A stretch of 12,265 bases of DNA from Bacteroidales bacterium (lineage in GTDB: Bacteria > Bacteroidota > Bacteroidia > Bacteroidales > GCA-2711565): contig JAOZUV010000031.1 in assembly GCA_029938505.1 (NCBI GenBank), positions 1 to 12,265 of the forward strand, in the 5' to 3' direction. The notes beneath the pieces are model-generated. The model saw nothing but the letters and a program-made list of their open reading frames with translations. It searched no databases and was not told the DNA's origin. Both the position numbers and the translations under genes were made by a program. Of the stretch, positions 8,128-12,265 are shown one piece after another (position 1 is the stretch's first letter; the number at the start of each line of letters is the position of its first letter).

Positions 8128-8142
8128 GTTCAGTTCCTGAAC
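8128..8142. promoter_or_regulatory. Candidate upstream activating site, proximal repeat
   Basis: GTTCAGTTCCTGAAC, a perfect inverted repeat (GTTCAG/CTGAAC around TTC). Its centre (8135) is about 85 bp upstream of the sigma-54 -12 element. It shares half-sites and 5-nt half-site spacing with the repeat at 8150-8164. Together they form the paired-site arrangement typical of NtrC-family enhancers. The binding protein is inferred to be the adjacent response regulator. Confidence 0.65.
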
Positions 8143-8149
8143 AGTTCAC

Positions 8150-8164
8150 GTTCAGCTTATGAAC
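8150..8164. promoter_or_regulatory. Candidate upstream activating site, distal repeat
   Basis: GTTCAGCTTATGAAC, inverted repeat GTTCA/TGAAC with a 5-nt spacer. Its centre (8157) is 22 bp, two helical turns, from that of the proximal repeat, so both face the same side of the DNA. An extra GTTCA at 8144-8148 between them forms TGAACAGTTCA with the end of the first repeat. The distal site lies 8 bp upstream of the -7 box of the regulator gene, so its occupancy could also affect regulator transcription. Confidence 0.65.
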
Positions 8165-8172
8165 ATATTTTA

Positions 8173-8180
8173 TATATTTG
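8173..8180 (+). promoter_or_regulatory. Possible -7 element of the two-component operon promoter
   Basis: TATATTTG matches the Bacteroidota -7 element TAnnTTTG exactly and sits 21 bp before the chosen ATG at 8202. A TTTG-like -33 box is not obvious; that region is occupied by the distal GTTCA repeat. This could mean activator-dependent or autoregulated transcription. The match is short and the region is AT-rich. Confidence 0.42.
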
Positions 8181-8201
8181 TTTGAATATAACTCATTTTC
8201 A

Positions 8202-9263
8202 ATGATTAAGAATAAAGGCAAAATTTTAGCAGTTGATGATAATGAAAGCATATTGCTAACATTAAAACAATCGTTAAAGTACGAATTTCAGGAAATTGAA
8301 TGCATTAAAAACCCCAATCTAATTCCACAATTAATGGAACAAAAAGAATGGGACGTTATTTTATTAGACATGAATTTCCGTACAGGCATCAACTCTGGAA
8401 ATGAAGGCATTTATTGGCTACGAAAAATCAAAGAAATTTCGCCAGAAACACTCGTCATATTATTAACTGCCTATGGCGACATTCAATTAGCTGTTGAAGG
8501 CATGAAAGAAGGAGCCCATGATTTTGTAAGCAAACCCTGGGATATAGATAAATTATTGGCAACAATAAAGGCTGCAATTCGTCTTCGCGAAAGCGAAAAA
8601 AAAGTCATTTCCTTAGAACAAAATCAGGAATTTCTTTTACAACAAAATAAAAACAGTAATTATCAATTTTTAGGCTCATCACCTAAAATGATAAAAATAT
8701 TTAAGACCACACAGAAGGTGGCCCCAACGGATGCAAATATTTTAATAACCGGAGAAAATGGGACGGGTAAAGAATTACTTGCTCGAGAAATCCATCGTTA
8801 TAGTCAACGAAAAAATGAGCTTTTTGTGGGTGTTGATTTAGGAGCTTTGAATGAGAATTTATTTGAAAGTGAGATGTTCGGTCATAAAAAAGGGGCTTTT
8901 ACTGATGCTCAATCTGATCGGATTGGTCGGTTTGAAGCAGCAACAGGTGGGAGTCTTTTTTTAGACGAAATTGGAAATTTACCACTCAATCTTCAGGCTA
9001 AATTATTAGGTGTTTTGCAAAATCGAGAGATCCAAGCATTGGGTTCAGAAAAGGCTGTAAAAATTGATATCCGATTAATATGTGCCACGAATCAAAATCT
9101 TAAAGACTTAGTATCTCAGCAGTTGTTCAGGGAAGATCTTTTGTATCGCATCAATACAATAATTATTGAAATGCCTCCCTTAAGAGAAAGAGAAGATGAT
9201 ATCATTCAAATTGCCAGTCATTATCTGAACGTATTTTCCAGAAAATATAATAAAGGAAAATAA
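8202..9263 (+). CDS. Sigma-54-dependent response regulator, receiver + AAA+ part (ends at in-frame stop)
   Basis: N-terminal 353 residues of an NtrC/AtoC-type regulator. The receiver domain spans about 6-125, with acidic Asp12-Asp13, phospho-acceptor Asp56, Thr89 and Lys111. The AAA+ domain begins near 155 with Walker A G-E-N-G-T-G-K-E (184-191), the sigma-54 loop G-A-F-T-D-A (231-236) in place of G-A-F-T-G-A, Walker B L-F-L-D-E (Asp255-Glu256), sensor I A-T-N, and the F-R-E-D-L-L-Y-R-I arginine region. The frame stops at TAA 9261-9263, before the AAA+ lid and DNA-binding domain. These are encoded in the same frame from 9267, so this is one gene split by a stop codon. I preferred the ATG at 8202 over an in-frame TTG at 8178, which lies within the -7 box. 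Family members are usually about 450 aa; readthrough would give 455. If real, the truncated product could be phosphorylated and perhaps bind ATP but could not bind DNA. Confidence 0.85.
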   Translation: MIKNKGKILAVDDNESILLTLKQSLKYEFQEIECIKNPNLIPQLMEQKEWDVILLDMNFRTGINSGNEGIYWLRKIKEISPETLVILLTAYGDIQLAVEGMKEGAHDFVSKPWDIDKLLATIKAAIRLRESEKKVISLEQNQEFLLQQNKNSNYQFLGSSPKMIKIFKTTQKVAPTDANILITGENGTGKELLAREIHRYSQRKNELFVGVDLGALNENLFESEMFGHKKGAFTDAQSDRIGRFEAATGGSLFLDEIGNLPLNLQAKLLGVLQNREIQALGSEKAVKIDIRLICATNQNLKDLVSQQLFREDLLYRINTIIIEMPPLREREDDIIQIASHYLNVFSRKYNKGK

Positions 9264-9266
9264 AAA

Positions 9267-9569
9267 ATGAGTAAAGAAGGTATAGATGCTTTAAATAATC
9301 ATCATTGGCCAGGAAATATCAGGGAACTCAAACATTGTATGGAAAAAGCAGTTATTCTAGCTGAAAATTCAATTCTAGGACTTGAAGATTTCAGATTAGA
9401 AAAACCAGAAACCAAAGAACAATTGGATTCAAATAAATTAAGTGAAGTTGAAAAGCATACAGTAAAAAAAGTATTGGATAAGCACAAAGGAAATCTTACC
9501 AAAACAGCCAAAGAGCTTGGAATCAGCAGAACTACTTTATATTTAAAAATTGAAAAACATGGGCTTTAA
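9267..9569 (+). CDS. Sigma-54-dependent response regulator, AAA+ lid + Fis-type DNA-binding part
   Basis: The C-terminal portion of the regulator above, in the same frame. It would start at the ATG one AAA codon after the TAA and give 100 residues. It begins inside the AAA+ lid: W-P-G-N-I-R-E-L near residues 13-20 carries the sensor II arginine. It ends in a Fis-type helix-turn-helix at about 76-98 (L-T-K-T-A-K-E-L-G-I-S-R-T-T-L-Y). If made by re-initiation, it could bind the GTTCA-N5-TGAAC sites without being able to activate sigma-54 RNA polymerase. If the stop is suppressed or is a sequence error, it is simply the end of a normal 455-aa regulator. Its last 11 bp overlap the kinase start, suggesting translational coupling. 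Confidence 0.78.
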   Translation: MSKEGIDALNNHHWPGNIRELKHCMEKAVILAENSILGLEDFRLEKPETKEQLDSNKLSEVEKHTVKKVLDKHKGNLTKTAKELGISRTTLYLKIEKHGL

Positions 9570-10908
9570 TCGATTCTATTTTATTCTTGTTGCTAGGATT
9601 GTACTGATTGTAATCACAGGCATTCTCCTCTCATTTTTTATTAGTCAGACAGATAAAATCATGGCTAGTTTAATTTCATTTGTATTGATTATTATTCAAA
9701 CAATTACATTGATAAAATATATTAAAAAAACCAATGCAGATCTAGCTTCATTTCTCTTACGAATTCACTCAAAAGATACTGCGGTCAATTATGAGAACAG
9801 TCACCTTCTGAAAAACTTTAAAGGATTAAACATTTCATTTGAGCACATTAATCACGAATTACAACAAATAAGAATTAATAATGAGCAAAAAACACATTAC
9901 TTAAATGCAATTGTAAATCATGCAAAAATTGGGATCATAGCCTTCAATGAAAATGGGAACATTGAATTATTTAACCCTGAAGCATCACGAATTTTGCAAT
10001 GTGAAGATTTCAAGTTCATGAATACTTTGGAAGAAAAATTTCCTGATTTTCATCACGCCATTACAAATACTTCCAACGATAAAACCCACATTATAAAATT
10101 AAATTTAATTACAGAAATAATAAATCTCACCATCAAAAAAACAATCATTAAAATAGGAGTGAAAAGTATTCATATTATTTCATTTCAAAATATTCGAAGA
10201 GAATTAGATCACAATGAATTGGAATCTTGGCAAAAATTAATTCAGGTTTTAAATCATGAGTTAATGAATTCATTAACTCCTATTACTACTCTTTCGAAAA
10301 CTACAAAAAGATATATCCACAAAGATGGGGTTGTAAAAAAGGCCTCTGAATTAAGCGATGAAATTGTGAATGATATTGCGATAAATACGGATATTATTGA
10401 GGAAAGAGGAAAAGGTCTTATTGATTTTATCAATGTATATAAAGACATTAGTAAAAGCCCAAAATTGAATTTATCAACATTTAATGTAGCCGGTAGCATT
10501 CAAAAAGTTCAAAAATTTTATCAACAAAATTTTAACGATCAACAAATTAGATTTGAACAGGAAGTCCCCAATAATCTTGAGCTCAAAGCTGATGAAGCTC
10601 TGCTTGAACAATTACTTATCAATCTCATTAAAAACTCTATAGAAGCTCTTAAAGAGAACACAAAAGCGCATATAAAAGTGAAAGGATTTCTATCAAAAGA
10701 TGGAGATATTGTAATCCAAATAGAGGATAATGGAATTGGCATCCCTGAAAGTGAAATAGACAAAATTTTCACCCCATTTTACTCTACTAAAGAAAATGGT
10801 TCAGGTATCGGTCTAAGCTTATCCAAACAAATTATGCATTTACATAAAGGAAGTATTTCTGTGATTTCAAATCCAAACAAAAACACTTCCTTTATACTAC
10901 GGTTTTAA
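9559..10908 (+). CDS. Membrane sensor histidine kinase, NtrY/NtrB-like, 449 aa
   Basis: Inner-membrane sensor kinase, presumably the partner of the preceding regulator. Two hydrophobic helices (about 7-28 and 35-53) are joined by only about six residues, so there is essentially no periplasmic sensor domain. A linker (54-115) is followed by a PAS-like region (about 116-200, I-G-I-I-A-F-N-E-N-G-N-I). The H-box is N-H-E-L-M-N-S-L-T-P-I with phospho-acceptor His233, in the NtrY/NtrB style. The ATPase domain has N-box N-L-I-K-N-S-I-E-A-L (355-364), G1 D-N-G-I-G-I (390-395), F-box F-T-P-F-Y-S-T-K (404-411) and G2 G-S-G-I-G-L (414-419), so it appears catalytically complete. The start is the ATG at 9559, overlapping the regulator stop by 11 bp; a TTG at 9550 is less likely. 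The signal is unknown. The short loop suggests sensing within the membrane or through a partner such as a nearby permease. Confidence 0.92.
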   Translation: MGFNRFYFILVARIVLIVITGILLSFFISQTDKIMASLISFVLIIIQTITLIKYIKKTNADLASFLLRIHSKDTAVNYENSHLLKNFKGLNISFEHINHELQQIRINNEQKTHYLNAIVNHAKIGIIAFNENGNIELFNPEASRILQCEDFKFMNTLEEKFPDFHHAITNTSNDKTHIIKLNLITEIINLTIKKTIIKIGVKSIHIISFQNIRRELDHNELESWQKLIQVLNHELMNSLTPITTLSKTTKRYIHKDGVVKKASELSDEIVNDIAINTDIIEERGKGLIDFINVYKDISKSPKLNLSTFNVAGSIQKVQKFYQQNFNDQQIRFEQEVPNNLELKADEALLEQLLINLIKNSIEALKENTKAHIKVKGFLSKDGDIVIQIEDNGIGIPESEIDKIFTPFYSTKENGSGIGLSLSKQIMHLHKGSISVISNPNKNTSFILRF

Positions 10909-10912
10909 ATAA

Positions 10913-12265
10913 TTACTCGTATTTCAAACTTTCAATGGGGTTTCGAGCGGCTGCTCTAATGGTTTGAAAACTGACTGTAATCAATGCAATTATCAATGAA
11001 ACCACAGCACCTATCACAAAATAATACCAAGATAAATCAATACTATAAGAAAAGTTTTGGATCCAATCCGACATAAAATAATAAGTGATTGGCCATGCAA
11101 TTGCGTTTGCAATTAGCACCCATTTTAAAAATTCGACATTGAGTAATCGGACAATGCTTGTTATCGATGCCCCATTTACTTTTCGAATTCCAATTTCTTT
11201 AGTCCGTATTTCAGTTAAGAAAGAAGCTAAGCCAAACAATCCAATACAAGCTACAAATATGGCTATAATAGAAAAAACAGTAAATAATTTGCCCATTTTT
11301 AAATAGGAGCTATAGCTTCTTTCAAAACGTTCTTCTAAAGAAGAATGATCAAAAGGCATTTGTGGAACTAACTCATTCCACTTATTCCGAACTTGTTCCA
11401 TTTGCTGTGAAGAGCTTGCATCATTTAAATTGAGGATTAATTTACTGGTAGCTGATGGTCGATAATGAATAAGTAAAGGTCCAATTTTATCCAATAATGA
11501 GGTATAATGGAAATCTTTAACAACGCCAATAACTTTATACTTTATTGGATTTTCGCGACTAACCGTTTGTATTGTTTTTCCGATAGGATCGCTCCACTCC
11601 ATTTGTTTTTGAAGTGTTTGATTTATGACCACCGCTAAAGAATCAGTTCCATATTCTCGTGAGAAACCTCTACCCTCCACAAACTCCATTTTAAAAAGAT
11701 CAAAAAAGTCATCGTCCGTAGTGATATTATACATTATGATCGGTGTACCTGGATCTTTTCCTTCAGGGAGATAACCTCTACCACCTATATTTGTTCCCGG
11801 ATAACCACTCGCAATACAAATATTTTCAACTGAAGAAAGATTCGAAAACTCACTTTTTAATGTTTCAATTTTCGAAATTAGATTTTGATTACGGAGATTT
11901 AAAACCACTTTATTCTCTTTTTCAAAGCCCAAATCTTTACTGTTCATATAATCGAGCTGACTATAAATTACAGTCGTACAAATAATTAAAATGGTAGCTA
12001 TTGAAAACTGTAAAACCACTAATATATTTCGAACATAGGATTTCTTCTTCCCAACAACAACACCCCCTTTTAAGGCTGTGATTGGTTTAAATGACGAAAG
12101 ATAAAAGGCAGGATAGCTACCAGCCAATAATCCAACAAGCAGTGTTAAAATCAAAAAGAAAAGTAAAATAATAAATAGATTGCTATAGATATCGAGTGAA
12201 CCATCGGTAAGCACTAACTCACTGAAATTAGGCAAAGCTAACTTAACAATCAGAACAGAAATCAG
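10913..12265 (-). CDS. Double FtsX-domain ABC transporter permease, C-terminal 450 aa (5' end outside window)
   Basis: C-terminal portion of another fused MacB/FtsX permease. The frame stays open to base 12265 (S-V-L-I-V-K-L-A-L-P before the first visible Leu-Pro-Asn-Phe), so no start codon lies in the window. Aligned by eye with the 729-3131 protein, about 350 N-terminal residues are missing. Visible features are Y-P-A-F-Y-L-S-S-F-K-P after TM4, TM5 (V-R-N-I-L-V-V-L-Q-F-S-I-A), the second periplasmic domain, TM6 (F-S-I-I-A-I-F-V-A-C-I-G-L-F-G-L), the coupling motif E-I-G-I-R-K-V-N-G-A, TM7, TM8, and the terminal N-P-I-E-S-L-K-Y-E. It belongs with the 729-3131 gene rather than with the tandem pair. 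Its stop lies 4 nt from the stop of the convergent kinase gene, leaving no room for a separate terminator. Its promoter and possible sigma-54 control lie beyond the right edge. Confidence 0.9.
   Translation of the reverse strand: MISVLIVKLALPNFSELVLTDGSLDIYSNLFIILLFFLILTLLVGLLAGSYPAFYLSSFKPITALKGGVVVGKKKSYVRNILVVLQFSIATILIICTTVIYSQLDYMNSKDLGFEKENKVVLNLRNQNLISKIETLKSEFSNLSSVENICIASGYPGTNIGGRGYLPEGKDPGTPIIMYNITTDDDFFDLFKMEFVEGRGFSREYGTDSLAVVINQTLQKQMEWSDPIGKTIQTVSRENPIKYKVIGVVKDFHYTSLLDKIGPLLIHYRPSATSKLILNLNDASSSQQMEQVRNKWNELVPQMPFDHSSLEERFERSYSSYLKMGKLFTVFSIIAIFVACIGLFGLASFLTEIRTKEIGIRKVNGASITSIVRLLNVEFLKWVLIANAIAWPITYYFMSDWIQNFSYSIDLSWYYFVIGAVVSLIIALITVSFQTIRAAARNPIESLKYE

Larger units (their letters stand above)
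8020..8201. promoter_or_regulatory. Divergent control region between the permease pair and the two-component genes
   Basis: A gap of 182 bp carrying, from left to right, a -24/-12 promoter facing left (8049-8065), an AT-rich spacer, two GTTCA-N5-TGAAC repeats (8128-8142 and 8150-8164) and a TAnnTTTG box facing right (8173-8180). The spacer between enhancer-like repeats and the -24/-12 element is long enough for DNA looping by an NtrC-type activator. Confidence 0.75.

Noticed and set aside
8020..8201. Insertion-sequence ends around the two-component genes
   Set aside because: I see no transposase and no terminal inverted repeats or target duplications; the inverted repeats present are better explained as regulator sites.
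8178..8204. Upstream TTG start for the response regulator
   Set aside because: The TTG lies inside the TAnnTTTG box and would add eight residues that do not look like the receiver family; the ATG at 8202 leads directly into the usual receiver start.
9261..9263. Alternative genetic code in which TAA is read as an amino acid
   Set aside because: lnt, three permeases, the kinase and the regulator itself all end in TAA at the expected family lengths.
10909..10912. Terminator between kinase and convergent permease
   Set aside because: The gap is only 4 nt and I see no GC-rich stem with a T-run on either side.

Overview
The window looks like chromosomal DNA from a low-GC member of the Bacteroidota. 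The evidence is the protein families (tandem FtsX/MacB-type permeases of about 770-800 residues, an NtrC-type regulator of the kind common in that phylum), start codons without clear Shine-Dalgarno sequences, and a TAnnTTTG-type -7 promoter box. I cannot name a genus.

Layout. At 1-274 (+) lies the C-terminal end of an apolipoprotein N-acyltransferase (lnt). A small TfoX C-terminal-domain protein (263-520, -) overlaps it tail to tail. A gene-free stretch at 521-728 holds a 50-bp imperfect palindrome. Three complete double-FtsX ABC permease genes follow on the minus strand: 729-3131, 3325-5634 and 5701-8019. The last two are tandem paralogues, each followed 8 nt after its stop by the same 33-bp hairpin. 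Only the distal copy has a T-run and so forms a proper terminator. A divergent control region (8020-8201) separates them from a plus-strand two-component pair: a sigma-54-dependent response regulator (8202-9569, interrupted by an in-frame TAA at 9261-9263) and an overlapping NtrY/NtrB-like histidine kinase (9559-10908). The kinase runs convergently, 4 nt away, into a fourth double-FtsX permease (10913 to beyond 12265, -), cut by the window edge.

How it fits together. A strong -24/-12 (sigma-54) promoter at 8049-8065 points at the 5701-8019 / 3325-5634 permease pair. About 85 and 107 bp upstream of its -12 element sit two GTTCA-N5-TGAAC inverted repeats, 22 bp centre to centre. This is the expected layout for an NtrC-type activator, and the candidate activator is encoded immediately next door. 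The region therefore reads as a compact circuit: a membrane kinase with almost no extracytoplasmic loop, an enhancer-binding regulator, and a sigma-54-driven pair of FtsX permeases. No ABC ATPase, membrane-fusion protein or TolC-like gene lies in the window.

The most striking anomaly is the regulator. Its reading frame continues past the TAA with no frameshift, so the receiver plus most of the AAA+ domain is separated from the AAA+ lid plus Fis-type DNA-binding domain by one stop codon, followed one codon later by an ATG.
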